Origin: Pseudomonas citronellolis
Lineage (GTDB): Bacteria > Pseudomonadota > Gammaproteobacteria > Pseudomonadales > Pseudomonadaceae
Length of the DNA stretch: 64,000 bases
NCBI RefSeq assembly: GCF_029335315.1
Contig: NZ_JARJLT010000265.1
Span: 38,312 to 102,311, forward strand
Direction of reading: 5' to 3'
Made by a program: the position numbers and the translations under genes. Under the pieces are notes generated by a model. It was not told where the DNA came from, searched no databases, and saw only the letters and a program-made list of their open reading frames with translations. Shown here piece by piece: positions 22,652 through 30,386 of the stretch (position 1 is the first letter of the stretch; the number at the start of each line of letters is the position of its first letter).

Positions 22652-22668
22652 GTAACCGTCTGTAAACC
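22652..22668 (-). promoter_or_regulatory. PhoP-box-like direct repeat upstream of magA
   Basis: On the minus strand GGTTTA-N5-GGTTAC lies 36-52 bp before the magA ATG. The spacing equals that of PhoP boxes ((G/T)GTTTA-N5-(G/T)GTTTA), but the second half-site has two mismatches and no good -10 hexamer follows at the expected distance. Confidence 0.2.
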
Positions 22669-22773
22669 CCCTTTGAAATGGCCTTCGGGCGGGGTAAGCG
22701 AGACCTACCACGGATTCGGATTTCTCTTAGGGCGCACACCATCGGGCGACGGTTGTTCGCGTCAACGCCGACA

Positions 22774-22788
22774 TGGCATAAAATGCCA
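22774..22788. promoter_or_regulatory. Operator-like palindrome over the parDE promoter
   Basis: TGGCAT-AAA-ATGCCA is a perfect 6-bp inverted repeat. It contains CATAAA/TAAAAT, the likely -10 of parDE, with TTGTTC (22753-22758) as a possible -35. It lies 28 bp before the antitoxin ATG. Ribbon-helix-helix antitoxins usually repress their own operon from such a site; that is inference here. Confidence 0.6.
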
Positions 22789-22815
22789 ATTCATACACTT
22801 TTCAGGAGCCCCGCC

Positions 22816-23106
22816 ATGGCAACGCGCAACGTGGTCCTGCCCGACCCGATGGAGCGGCACATCGAGGAACTGCTCAAGGCCGGGCGCTACCAGAATCGCA
22901 GCGAAGTGATCCGCGCCGGCCTGCGCCTGCTCTTCGACCAGGAAGCCGAACAGGCGCTGCGCCTGGAGGCACTGAAGTCCGCCACCGCGAGCGGGATCCT
23001 GCAGCTCGAGGCCGGGGACTTCGACGAACTCCGCACGGCGGAAGACGTCGGCAAGTACCTCGATGAGCTCGGCCGACAGGCCAGCACGGACAGTAAAGAC
23101 GGATGA
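22816..23106 (+). CDS. parD: ParD-like ribbon-helix-helix antitoxin
   Basis: 96 residues. The N-terminal 45 residues form a ribbon-helix-helix DNA-binding unit (NVVLPDPMERHIEELLKAG, then RNRSEVIRAGLRLL-type helix). The acidic C-terminus would wrap the toxin. AGGAG lies 8 nt before the ATG. The stop overlaps the toxin start (ATGA), the usual antitoxin-first order. The pair sits between the mag operon and an AEC transporter. It belongs to the ParD/CC2985 type; the exact subgroup is not certain. Confidence 0.88.
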   Translation: MATRNVVLPDPMERHIEELLKAGRYQNRSEVIRAGLRLLFDQEAEQALRLEALKSATASGILQLEAGDFDELRTAEDVGKYLDELGRQASTDSKDG

Positions 23107-23456
23107 AGCGCAGCCTTCGCCTTTCCCTGGCCGCGCGGGAGGACATAGTCGAAGTCCTGCGCTACACGGAATCGCGATTCGGCCCGTCACTGCGCGGCCG
23201 TTACCAGGGCCTGCTGTTCGGCGCCTTCAGCGCCCTCATCCAGGAGCCGGCCAGGATTGGCAGCAAGGCCCGGGAAGAACTCGGCGCCGGCCTGCGCAGC
23301 CTGCATCTGGCGTACTGCCGCAGCGAGGCTCGAACGGCGAAAGTCGCCCGTCCGCGCCACATCGTCTTCTACCGCCTGGGTAACGATCTGGCCGTCGAAG
23401 TCGTTCGCGTCCTGCACGAATCCATGGACCTTGAGCGGCACCTGCCCAAGGGCTGA
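23103..23456 (+). CDS. parE: ParE-like toxin of the RelE/ParE superfamily
   Basis: 117 residues. The sequence has the ParE pattern: LSLAAREDIVEVLRYTESRFG at the N-terminus, a central helix, then HIVFYRLGNDLAVEVVRVLHESMD near the C-terminus. ParE toxins poison DNA gyrase; RelE members cut mRNA. The lack of RelE catalytic Arg/Lys clusters and the C-terminal VVRVLHE favour ParE. It overlaps parD by 4 bp and ends 6 bp before the converging AEC transporter gene. Confidence 0.86.
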   Translation: MKRSLRLSLAAREDIVEVLRYTESRFGPSLRGRYQGLLFGAFSALIQEPARIGSKAREELGAGLRSLHLAYCRSEARTAKVARPRHIVFYRLGNDLAVEVVRVLHESMDLERHLPKG

Positions 23457-23462
23457 CGCCTC

Positions 23463-24404
23463 TTAGATCCAACCGCCCCACTGCAGGATGAACAGCCCGA
23501 GGTTGGTGGTCAGCGCCGCCACCAGGGTGGTCAGCACGACGATCGACGCGGCCAGTTCGGCGTTGCCTTGCGCGGCGCGGGCCATCACGTAGCTGGCGGC
23601 CGCCGTGGGGCTGGCGAAGTAGAGGTAGAGCACGCCCAGCTCGGCGCCACGGAAGCCGCAGAACCAGGCGGCGGCGGTGCACAGCGTCGGCAACCAGACC
23701 ATCTTCATCAGGCTCGCGCTCAGGGCCAGCGCGCCGCTGTCGCGCAGCGCCGGCAGCGACAGGGTGCCGCCGATGCAGATCAGCGCCAGGGGCAGGGTCA
23801 TCTGCGCGAAATAGTCGCCGGAGGTGAGCGCCCAGGCCGGCAGCTGGATGCCCCACCAGGCGAATGGGAAGGCCGCCAGCACACCGATGATCAGCGGGTT
23901 CATCAGCACCTGGCGGCCGATGCTCAGCGGGTCGGACTTGAGCACCGGGCTGTAGATCGCCAGCACCACCGTGGCCAGGGTGTTGTAGCAAAGGATCACC
24001 AGGGCCGCGAGCACCGACCCCAGGGCCAGGCCGTGTTCGCCGTAGAGGCTGGTGGCCAGGGCCAGGCCGACGATGCCGTTGTTGCCGCGAAACGCCCCCT
24101 GCACGTAGACACCGCGCTCCGCCCGCGGCACCCGCCAGAGCGCCCAGGCCCAGGCGAGCAGGAAGCCGCCCAGGGTCGCCGCGCAGAAGAACAGCAGCAC
24201 CGCCGGGCTGGCGGCGCGGTGCAGGTCGGAGTGGTAGATGCCGAGGAACAGCATCACCGGCATGGTGGCGTTGAACACCAGCGCCGAGGCGGTCTGGATG
24301 AAACCCTGGTCGATCCAGCCGACGCGCTTGAGCAGCACGCCGAGGAACAGCATGGAGAACACCGGCGCGGTGATGCCGAGGGTCTGGAACAGCAATGCGA
24401 ACAT
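23463..24404 (-). CDS. AEC family transporter (auxin efflux carrier type)
   Basis: 313 residues with about ten membrane segments in two halves, as in AEC permeases (bile/arsenite/riboflavin transporter superfamily). It opens MFALLFQTLGITAPVFSMLFLG, a typical AEC start. Bacterial members export or take up small acids such as malate or malonate; the substrate here cannot be told. It is a single gene: 73 bp separate it from the upstream bactofilin gene, and its 3' end nearly touches parE. Confidence 0.88.
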   Translation of the reverse strand: MFALLFQTLGITAPVFSMLFLGVLLKRVGWIDQGFIQTASALVFNATMPVMLFLGIYHSDLHRAASPAVLLFFCAATLGGFLLAWAWALWRVPRAERGVYVQGAFRGNNGIVGLALATSLYGEHGLALGSVLAALVILCYNTLATVVLAIYSPVLKSDPLSIGRQVLMNPLIIGVLAAFPFAWWGIQLPAWALTSGDYFAQMTLPLALICIGGTLSLPALRDSGALALSASLMKMVWLPTLCTAAAWFCGFRGAELGVLYLYFASPTAAASYVMARAAQGNAELAASIVVLTTLVAALTTNLGLFILQWGGWI

Positions 24405-24477
24405 GGGACGGGAGCGCCGGCGGGATATCAGCGGCGATCATAGCAAGCGCAGGTGCTTCGCGTGCTAACGACTTGCC

Positions 24478-24915
24478 TCAGGCCGGCTCTTCGTCGGACG
24501 CCTCGCGCGGCTGCGGCGCGGGCAGTTCCAGGGGGCGGCCGTCGTCCTCCAGGCGGGTGAGTTTGCCGTCGACGCTGGCACCGTTTTCCATGCTCAGCTG
24601 GCGGTAGCGGATGTTGCCGACGACGCGCGCATTGGAGTGCAGCTCCAGCAGGTGCTCGACATGCAGGTCGCCGACGATGGTGCCGTCGATCAGCGCGTCG
24701 TAGCTGGTCACGTTGCCCTCGATCCGCCCTTCCGCGCCAAGCGCCAGCAGGCTCTGGGTGCCGGCCTTGTGGCGGACGTTGCCGTGAATGCGCCCCTGCA
24801 CCTTGAGGCCCTCCTCGAACTCCAGGTCGCCGACCAGCGCCAGGCTGCCCGAGAGCAGGCTGGAAAAGCTGCCCACCGCCACTTGCGGGGCTTTCTTCTT
24901 GTGGTTGCCGAACAT
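24478..24915 (-). CDS. Bactofilin (polymer-forming cytoskeletal protein)
   Basis: 145 residues from the ATG at 24915. After a basic N-terminus (MFGNHKKKAP) comes the right-handed beta-helix of bactofilins with its regular V-x-G-x(3-4)-G rhythm: LVGDLEFEEGLKVQGRIHGNV, LGAEGRIEGNV, IDGTIVGDL. It ends with an acidic/Pro tail. Bactofilins self-assemble without nucleotide and often recruit M23 peptidases to shape the cell. Here the M23 peptidase and a small coiled-coil membrane protein lie directly upstream in the same orientation, 17 bp away. Confidence 0.92.
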   Translation of the reverse strand: MFGNHKKKAPQVAVGSFSSLLSGSLALVGDLEFEEGLKVQGRIHGNVRHKAGTQSLLALGAEGRIEGNVTSYDALIDGTIVGDLHVEHLLELHSNARVVGNIRYRQLSMENGASVDGKLTRLEDDGRPLELPAPQPREASDEEPA

Positions 24916-24932
24916 CGTCTTTCTCCTGAAGG

Positions 24933-25295
24933 TCACTTGGCGGGTTTCTGCTGGCGGTAGAACGCCAGGTCGGTCTTGAGCTTCTTGATTTCCCCGGACA
25001 TCTCCGCGATACGCCGCTCCAGCTGCTCGCGCGTGGCCTGGGCCTCGGCCGCCAGCAGGCGCTGGCGCTGCAGCTCGGCGACCAGTTCGGCGTTGCTCGC
25101 CTGCAGGGCGCCCAGGTGCTGCTGCGCCTCGCCGTGCTGCTGGCCGCGCCAGGCGTACCAGGAGGCGCAGGCGGCGGCGAGCAGCAGCGCGCCCCACAGC
25201 AGCGGCCGGTAGTTGCGCGGCAACCGCGCGCTCGGCCGGTGCTCGGCGCGCAGCAGTTCGCGGGTGGAGTGCGGCCTAGTCCTGCGCCAGGGCAT
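24933..25295 (-). CDS. Small membrane protein with coiled coil (DUF6776-like), linking M23 peptidase and bactofilin genes
   Basis: 120 residues. A basic N-terminus (about 30 residues) is followed by one membrane helix (LLWGALLLAAACASWYAW) and then a long heptad-rich stretch to the end (LVAELQRQRLLAAEAQATRE onward). This layout fits a periplasmic coiled-coil adaptor with its head in the cytoplasm. The start overlaps the M23 gene by 20 bp, so the two are co-translated. No known catalytic motif. A role connecting bactofilin inside with the peptidase outside is inference from gene order. Confidence 0.75.
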   Translation of the reverse strand: MPWRRTRPHSTRELLRAEHRPSARLPRNYRPLLWGALLLAAACASWYAWRGQQHGEAQQHLGALQASNAELVAELQRQRLLAAEAQATREQLERRIAEMSGEIKKLKTDLAFYRQQKPAK

Positions 25296-26223
25296 CGATG
25301 GCCTGCTCCATGTTGCCGAGGGAGAGGAAGTGCTGCGGGTCGACGAAGTCGCCGTGGTACAGCACTTCGAAGTGCAGGTGCGAACCGGTGGAGCGGCCGG
25401 TGGAGCCCATGGCGGCGATGCGCTGGCCGGGCATCACCACCTCGCCGACCTTCACGTAGGCGCGCGACAGGTGCGCATAGCGGGTCACCAGACCGTTGCC
25501 GTGGTCGATCTCCACGCGATTGCCATAGGAGCTGAAGGGGCCGGCGGCGATCACCCGGCCGCCGGCGGCTGCCTGGATTTCGGTGCCGCTCGGCGCGCTG
25601 AAGTCGAGCCCGGAATGAAAGGCCAGGCGACGGTTGAACGGGTCCACCCGGTTGCCGAAGGCCGAGCCCAGGCGCGCCTGGTCCACCGGGCGATGGGTGG
25701 GGATGGCGAGGAAGTCGGCGTTGCGCTGGGCTACCGCGTCGAGCAGCAGGTCAAGCTGGCGGCGCAGGCAGCGCGCGGCCTCGGTGCCCTGGCGCAGGTC
25801 GACCAGGGGCGCGGCCTGGCATGGCCGTGGCGGCAGCAGCAGGCCACCCTCGCCGTCGCCGCGCGGCGCCGCGCGATCGCCGGGCACCAGCGCCGGGTCG
25901 ATACGCGCCAGCTTGCGCGCGATCGCCTCGTGGCCGTCGACCACCTTGAGCAGGTAGGCGGCGTCCTTCTCCAGTACCTGCAGACGGCCGTTCAGCTCGC
26001 CCAGGCGCTGCATGGTGAAACGCTCTTCGGGGGTTTCCTGCGTGACGGCCTCGACCACTGGCGCGGCTGGTGCGCTCACGCGGCCAAGCCACAGGCCGGC
26101 GGCGAAGGTGCAGGTGGCGAACAGCAGCGCCAGGCCGGCGGTGGCCAGCAGCCAGCGGCGCGGGTCGACCAGGCGCAGACGGTTGCGGGTCAGCGCCTGC
26201 CAGTTGGGCAAATGAAGGGGCAT
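25276..26223 (-). CDS. M23 family metallopeptidase (LytM-like), membrane-anchored
   Basis: 315 residues. One N-terminal membrane helix (LLATAGLALLFATCTFAAGLWLG, 25-47), then a helical/coiled region, then a LytM domain from about residue 185. All zinc and catalytic residues are present: His203 and Asp207 in FHSGLDF, His251 in YAHLS, and HLH (282-284) in SHLHFE. Such enzymes cut peptidoglycan cross-bridges or activate amidases. It overlaps the small coiled-coil gene and is two genes upstream of bactofilin, which resembles shape-determining Csd1/CcmA-type pairs in other bacteria. Confidence 0.93.
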   Translation of the reverse strand: MPLHLPNWQALTRNRLRLVDPRRWLLATAGLALLFATCTFAAGLWLGRVSAPAAPVVEAVTQETPEERFTMQRLGELNGRLQVLEKDAAYLLKVVDGHEAIARKLARIDPALVPGDRAAPRGDGEGGLLLPPRPCQAAPLVDLRQGTEAARCLRRQLDLLLDAVAQRNADFLAIPTHRPVDQARLGSAFGNRVDPFNRRLAFHSGLDFSAPSGTEIQAAAGGRVIAAGPFSSYGNRVEIDHGNGLVTRYAHLSRAYVKVGEVVMPGQRIAAMGSTGRSTGSHLHFEVLYHGDFVDPQHFLSLGNMEQAIDALAQD

Positions 26224-26379
26224 GAACGGTACCAGGGCGACTGAGCGATGGAGCCTTTTAACGGAAAGCCGCCGAGGGTACCGGGTAGTGGGTCAGAGAG
26301 GCTGTAGCGATGACCAAATCTGCCAACTGTTTACGAATATTCCTACCTCACCCCACCGAGCTGATGGCGAGATGTTTCA

Positions 26380-26406
26380 GCGTCGCGGAGCAAGGCCCCG
26401 CGACGC
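26380..26406 (-). other. Hairpin downstream of the ABC transporter gene
   Basis: GCGTCGCGG / CCGCGACGC, 9-bp perfect arms with a 9-nt loop, 5 bp after the transporter stop. No T-run follows on the minus strand, so it is at best a weak or rho-assisted terminator. The rest of 26224-26411 shows nothing clear. Confidence 0.4.
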
Positions 26407-26411
26407 CGGGA

Positions 26412-28145
26412 TCAAGCCGGCAGAACGGCCTCGACTTCGCGCAGATGACGCTCGTCCAGGCGCAGCTGGTGCGGGTGGAAGCGCTTGAGGTCGGCGCGGT
26501 GGCCGATGCTGACCAGGGTCACGCCGGGCAACTGGTCGAGCAGTACCTGGTAGAGCGCCGCCTCGTCGCTGTCGTCCAGCGCCGAGGTGGCTTCGTCGAG
26601 GAACAGCCAGGCCGGTGCGTAGAGCAGCGTGCGGGCGATGGCCAGGCGCTGCTGCTCGCCCGGCGAGAGCAGGCGCTGCCAGTGCTGGGCTTCGTCCAGG
26701 CGCTCGGCCAGGTGCGCCAGGCGGCACTGGCGCAGCACTTCGCGCAGGCGCTCGGGGCTGTGCCGGCCGGCTTGCTCCGGATAGCTCAGCGCCTCGGCCA
26801 GGCTGCCGATCGGCAGGTAGGGTTTCTGCGGCAGGAACAGCGTGCGCGCCGCCGGCATCAGCACCTGCCCGGAGCCGAAGCGCCAGAGCCCGCTCATGGC
26901 CCGCAGCAGGGTGCTCTTGCCGGCGCCCGAGGGGCCGCTGATGAGGGTGTGCTCGCCGGGACGCAGGCTGAGGTCGGTGGGCTCCAGCAGGACGCTGCCG
27001 TCGGCCAGGCGCAGGCTCAGGTGCTTGAGCTGCAGGCGCTCGCCGTCCTCGCGCACCTCGATGCCGCCGTGCTCGGCCTGGTTCTCTTCCAGCGCGCGGC
27101 GGAAGCTCAGCAGACGGTCGCAGGTGGCGCGCCAACCCGCCAGGCTGGCGTAGGCGTTGATGAACCAGCTGAGTCCGTCCTGGACGTTGCCGAATGCGGA
27201 GTTGATCTGCATGAGCTCGCCCAGCTGGATCTTGCCGGCGAAGTAGCGTGGCGAGGCGACGATGAAGGGAAACACGGTGGCGATCTGCGCGTAGCCCGAG
27301 GAGAAGAAGGTCAGGCGCTTCTGCACGTTCATCAGCTCGCGGAAGTTGTGCCAGACGTTGGCGAAACGCCCCATGAGGCGCTTGCGCTCGTTCTCGTCAC
27401 CATCGTACTGGGCGATGCTTTCGGCGTTCTCGCGAACCCGCACCAGGCCGAAGCGCAGGTCGGCTTCGTAGCGTTGCTGGCGGTTGCTCAGGCCGATCAG
27501 GCGACGCGCGATCAGGTGGGTCAGCCAACTGCCGACCAGGGCGTAGACCAGCGCGGCCCAGAACATGTAGCCGGGGATGTCGACGCCGAACAGCTGGATG
27601 CTGCCGGACACGCCCCAGAGGATCACCGAGAAGGACACCAGGCTGACGATATTGCTGATCAGCCCCAGGCCGAGGCTCAGGGTGGTGTCGGTGAAGTCCT
27701 TGAGGTCGTCGGTCAGGCGCTGGTCGGGGTTGTCGGTGTAGCCGCGCTGTTCCAGCAGGTAGTAGTTCTTGTGCGACAGCCAGGCGGCGAAGTGCTTCTC
27801 GGTCAGCCAGCGCCGCCAGCGGATGGTCAGCATCTGCGTCAGGTACAGGCGGTACACGGCGGTGAGGATGAACACCGCGGCGATGCCCGAGAACATGAAC
27901 ATGAGGTGGATGAAGCTCTTCAGGTCCTTGTTCTGCAGCGAGTTGTAGAAGTCGCGGTACCAGCTGTTGAGCCACACCTGCAGGGCCACCACCACCAGCG
28001 ACAGGGCGATCACCACGATCAGCAGCAGCCAGGCCGTGCCCTTCTCTTCGCTGCGCCAGTAGGGCGTTGTCAGTTGCCACACCTGGGAAAGAAATCGCCC
28101 GCGAACGGCATCGTTCGGGGCGCGGTACTCGGCGCTTTCGGTCAT
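26412..28145 (-). CDS. SbmA/BacA-YddA-like ABC transporter (fused permease and ATPase)
   Basis: 577 residues. The membrane half (about 1-350) has six hydrophobic segments and the ABC_membrane_2 signature region around FAAWLSHKNYYLLEQRG. The ATPase half has Walker A GPSGAGKS (404-411), signature LSPGEQQ (493-499) and Walker B WLFLDEATSALD (513-524). Homologs include E. coli YddA, mycobacterial Rv1819c and the BclA peptide/cobalamin importers; substrates are often peptides. No convincing ribosome site precedes the ATG, and a terminator hairpin lies only 23 bp upstream, so expression may depend on read-through from roxSR or on an uncharted promoter. Confidence 0.9.
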   Translation of the reverse strand: MTESAEYRAPNDAVRGRFLSQVWQLTTPYWRSEEKGTAWLLLIVVIALSLVVVALQVWLNSWYRDFYNSLQNKDLKSFIHLMFMFSGIAAVFILTAVYRLYLTQMLTIRWRRWLTEKHFAAWLSHKNYYLLEQRGYTDNPDQRLTDDLKDFTDTTLSLGLGLISNIVSLVSFSVILWGVSGSIQLFGVDIPGYMFWAALVYALVGSWLTHLIARRLIGLSNRQQRYEADLRFGLVRVRENAESIAQYDGDENERKRLMGRFANVWHNFRELMNVQKRLTFFSSGYAQIATVFPFIVASPRYFAGKIQLGELMQINSAFGNVQDGLSWFINAYASLAGWRATCDRLLSFRRALEENQAEHGGIEVREDGERLQLKHLSLRLADGSVLLEPTDLSLRPGEHTLISGPSGAGKSTLLRAMSGLWRFGSGQVLMPAARTLFLPQKPYLPIGSLAEALSYPEQAGRHSPERLREVLRQCRLAHLAERLDEAQHWQRLLSPGEQQRLAIARTLLYAPAWLFLDEATSALDDSDEAALYQVLLDQLPGVTLVSIGHRADLKRFHPHQLRLDERHLREVEAVLPA

Positions 28146-28168
28146 CGGGTCGGGCTCGGCACGGGCAC

Positions 28169-28194
28169 AAAAAAAGAGCGCCCAGTTGGCGCTC
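28169..28194 (-). terminator. Rho-independent terminator, after roxSR and just before the ABC transporter
   Basis: On the minus strand GAGCGCC-AACTG-GGCGCTC is followed by TTTTTTT. It lies 160 bp after the roxR stop, with a large palindromic element between, and 23 bp before the transporter ATG. Confidence 0.85.
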
Positions 28195-28210
28195 CCTGTC
28201 TAGAACCTGT

Positions 28211-28332
28211 CTACGATCTGCTGCGCGTCGGCAGAACTGCGTTGAAAACAGGCGAGTCTGCTCATTTGGCGGACCAAACTGCGCTGCCTCGCCTGTTGTC
28301 GCCTTGTTCTGCTCTAGCTCTCAAGATCGTAG
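28211..28332. repeat. Imperfect 122-bp palindromic intergenic element
   Basis: The ends CTACGATCT and AGATCGTAG are perfect inverted repeats. Inside, GCAGAAC pairs with GTTCTGC and ACAGGCGAG pairs nearly with CTCGCCTGT, leaving a loop of about 30 nt. The element fills the gap between roxR and its terminator. It resembles dispersed non-coding palindromes I recall from other Pseudomonas genomes (MITE-like or structured RNA); no second copy is in this window. Confidence 0.65.
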
Positions 28333-28353
28333 ATGCAGCTTCTTATGAATTCC

Positions 28354-28914
28354 TTAACGCCTTACAGGGCGCTTCTGCAGCTTACGCTGCAACGTGCGCC
28401 GGTGCATCCCCAGGGCGCGCGCGGTGGCGGAAATATTGCCGTCGTGCTCGGCCAGCACGCGCTGGATGTGCTCCCACTGCAGGCGGTCCACCGACATCGG
28501 GTTTTCCGGCACCAGGGTGTCCAGGTCGGCGTGCTGCGAGAGTAGCGCGGTCAGCACGTCGTCGGCGTCGGCCGGCTTGCACAGGTAGTTGGTGGCGCCG
28601 CGCTTGATGGCTTCCACGGCAGTGGCGATGCTCGAATAGCCGGTGAGGATCACCACGCGCATCTCGGCGTCCAGCTCCAGCAGCTTGGGCAGCAGCACCA
28701 GGCCGGAGTCGCCGTCCATCTTCAGGTCCAGCACGGCGTAGTCGGGCAGGTCTTCCTTGGCCAGCGCCAGGCCTTCCTCGGCGGAACCGGCGACCGATAC
28801 GCGCAGGCCACGGCGGGTCATGGCGCGCGCCATCACGCGGGTGAAGGTGGCGTCGTCGTCCACCAGCAGCAGGTGGGGTTGTTCTTCGCCTTCGAAAAGG
28901 TTCTCTTCGCTCAT
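28354..28914 (-). CDS. roxR: Redox response regulator RoxR (RegA/PrrA/ActR family)
   Basis: 186 residues. The receiver domain has the acidic pocket VDDD (18-21), phospho-acceptor Asp63 in YAVLDLKMDG and Lys in LCKPAD. A Fis-type helix-turn-helix closes the protein (ISATARALGMHRRTLQRKL), as in RegA/PrrA. It pairs with the RoxS kinase encoded 21 bp upstream. In Pseudomonas, RoxSR responds to respiratory inhibition such as cyanide and regulates terminal oxidases. The C-terminus RPVRR is cationic. Confidence 0.95.
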   Translation of the reverse strand: MSEENLFEGEEQPHLLLVDDDATFTRVMARAMTRRGLRVSVAGSAEEGLALAKEDLPDYAVLDLKMDGDSGLVLLPKLLELDAEMRVVILTGYSSIATAVEAIKRGATNYLCKPADADDVLTALLSQHADLDTLVPENPMSVDRLQWEHIQRVLAEHDGNISATARALGMHRRTLQRKLQKRPVRR

Positions 28915-28935
28915 GGGTACTTCCTCGCGCGTGGG

Positions 28936-30192
28936 TCAGACCACACCGTAACTGCGCGGCAGGCGCAGTTCGGTAAGCGTGCCGCCGTCTTCATGGTTAT
29001 ACAACTTCACCGTGCCGCCGGCGCGGGTGACGCTGGCCTGGCTGAGGAACAGGCCGAGGCCGAAGCCCTTGCCCTTGGTGGTGAAGAAGGGTTTGCCGAG
29101 TTGCTCGGCGATCGCCAGGGGCACGCCGGGACCGTGATCGCGGATGCTCAGGCAGATGTCGGTGGCGTCCCAGTCGACGCTGATGTCGAGGTCGTCCGGG
29201 CAGGCGTCGGCGGCGTTGTTCAGCAGGTTCAGCAGGGCCTGGGTCAGGTCGGTCGGCGGGGTCAGGCGCGGGGCGCTGCCCGGGCCGAGGTTCTGGTAGC
29301 GGTAGGTGGCTTCCGGGCGCATCAGGTGCCAGCGGCGCAGCACGGCTTCCAGCCATTCGTTGACACCCTGCTCCTGGATGGCCTGGCGGCGGTCGGCCTC
29401 GGCCGCGCGCACCAGTTGCTGCAGGGTGTCCTTGCACAGCTTGACCTGCTCCTGCAGCAGGGCCAGGTCTTCCTGCAGCAGCGGGTCCTTCGGGTTCGCC
29501 TGGCGCAGCTCCTTGAGCAGCACGCTCATGGTCGCCAGCGGCGTGCCCAGCTCATGGGCGGCGCCGGCGGCCTGGGTGGCCACGGCGAGCAGTTGCTGGT
29601 CGCGCATGCCCTCTTCGCGGCGCTGCGCGACTATCTGCTCCTGGCGGCGCAGCGACTGCGACATGCGCGCGACGAAGAAGGTGATCAGCCCGGCGGCCAG
29701 GGCGAAGCTCAGCCACATGCCGTAGATCAGCAGGTAGTCGCGCTGCACCGGGGCCATGTCCAGCGGGTGGAACCACACCAGCAGCAGCGTGTAGGCGGCC
29801 AGCGCCAGGCCGGCGAGGACGATGGTGTAGAGCCACGGCAGGGTCGCCGCGGCGATGGTCAGCGGCACCAGGTAATAGGAGACGAAGGGGTTCGACGAGC
29901 CGCCGGAGAAATACAGCAGGACGCTGTGGATGATCAGGTCGCAGCCCAGCTGCACCGAGTATTCGAGCTCGGTCACCGGCCACGGCCCGCGCAGGCGCAG
30001 GGCGGTGACCAGGCACAGCACCAGGGAGACGCCCAGGGTCACGCCCAGGGCCGCCCAGGGCAGCTGGATCAGTTGGGCCTTGTAGGCGATGCCGACCGAG
30101 CCGGCCTGGGCGGCCAGCACGAGAATGCGGATCAGCGTCAGGTGCAGCAGGTTCTGCCGGCTGGCAGATAACTGGAAAACCGGTGTGCGCAT
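28936..30192 (-). CDS. roxS: Redox sensor histidine kinase RoxS (RegB/PrrB family)
   Basis: 418 residues from the ATG at 30192 (MRTPVFQLSASRQNLLHL); an in-frame start 11 codons earlier is less likely. Six hydrophobic segments are followed by the kinase core. The quinone-site motif GGSSNPF (97-103) of RegB/PrrB is conserved. The H-box AAHELGTPLA holds His213, and Cys253 lies where RegB has its redox-active cysteine. The N-box (LLNNAADAC) and G-boxes (DHGPGVP, GKGFGLGLFL) are intact. It senses the quinone pool or electron flow and phosphorylates RoxR. Divergent from the SIMPL gene. Confidence 0.95.
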   Translation of the reverse strand: MRTPVFQLSASRQNLLHLTLIRILVLAAQAGSVGIAYKAQLIQLPWAALGVTLGVSLVLCLVTALRLRGPWPVTELEYSVQLGCDLIIHSVLLYFSGGSSNPFVSYYLVPLTIAAATLPWLYTIVLAGLALAAYTLLLVWFHPLDMAPVQRDYLLIYGMWLSFALAAGLITFFVARMSQSLRRQEQIVAQRREEGMRDQQLLAVATQAAGAAHELGTPLATMSVLLKELRQANPKDPLLQEDLALLQEQVKLCKDTLQQLVRAAEADRRQAIQEQGVNEWLEAVLRRWHLMRPEATYRYQNLGPGSAPRLTPPTDLTQALLNLLNNAADACPDDLDISVDWDATDICLSIRDHGPGVPLAIAEQLGKPFFTTKGKGFGLGLFLSQASVTRAGGTVKLYNHEDGGTLTELRLPRSYGVV

Positions 30193-30214
30193 GGTGAATT
30201 CCGGAATTTGCGCG

Positions 30215-30220
30215 AGTATA
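30215..30220 (-). promoter_or_regulatory. Candidate -10 of roxS
   Basis: TATACT on the minus strand, 23 bp before the roxS ATG. No consensus -35 at 16-18 bp, which would suit an activated promoter. Confidence 0.35.
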
Positions 30221-30242
30221 GCCAAGCCCCTTCCCCTCTCAG

Positions 30243-30257
30243 TGCGTCAAAGCGACA
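30243..30257. promoter_or_regulatory. TGCGTCAAAGCGACA motif upstream of roxS (candidate RoxR site)
   Basis: A 15-mer with two GCGNC half-sites 3 nt apart, as used by RegA/PrrA-type regulators. It lies 22 bp upstream of the roxS -10. It differs by one base from a site before dppA1 (31161-31175). Confidence 0.4.
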
Positions 30258-30305
30258 CAGCATAGTGCCAAGGCTAACCCGAATTAACCCGTTTGAACGC
30301 CGACC

Positions 30306-30322
30306 TGCGTCAAAGGGTCTGA
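30306..30322 (+). promoter_or_regulatory. TGCGTCAAAGGGTCTGA motif upstream of the SIMPL gene
   Basis: Shares TGCGTCAAAG with the two sites at 30243 and 31161. It ends 22 bp before TACCCT (30345-30350), a possible -10 of the SIMPL gene. Confidence 0.3.
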
Positions 30323-30386
30323 CTGTCCGCTTGCGGGGTTCGTCTACCCTGCACCCGGGATTCATTTCAGGACCAAGGAGTTGAAC

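Noticed and set aside
22762..23190. Minus-strand frames over parDE as an alternative gene.
   Set aside because: ParD/ParE motifs, ribosome site, promoter and ATGA overlap all support the plus strand.
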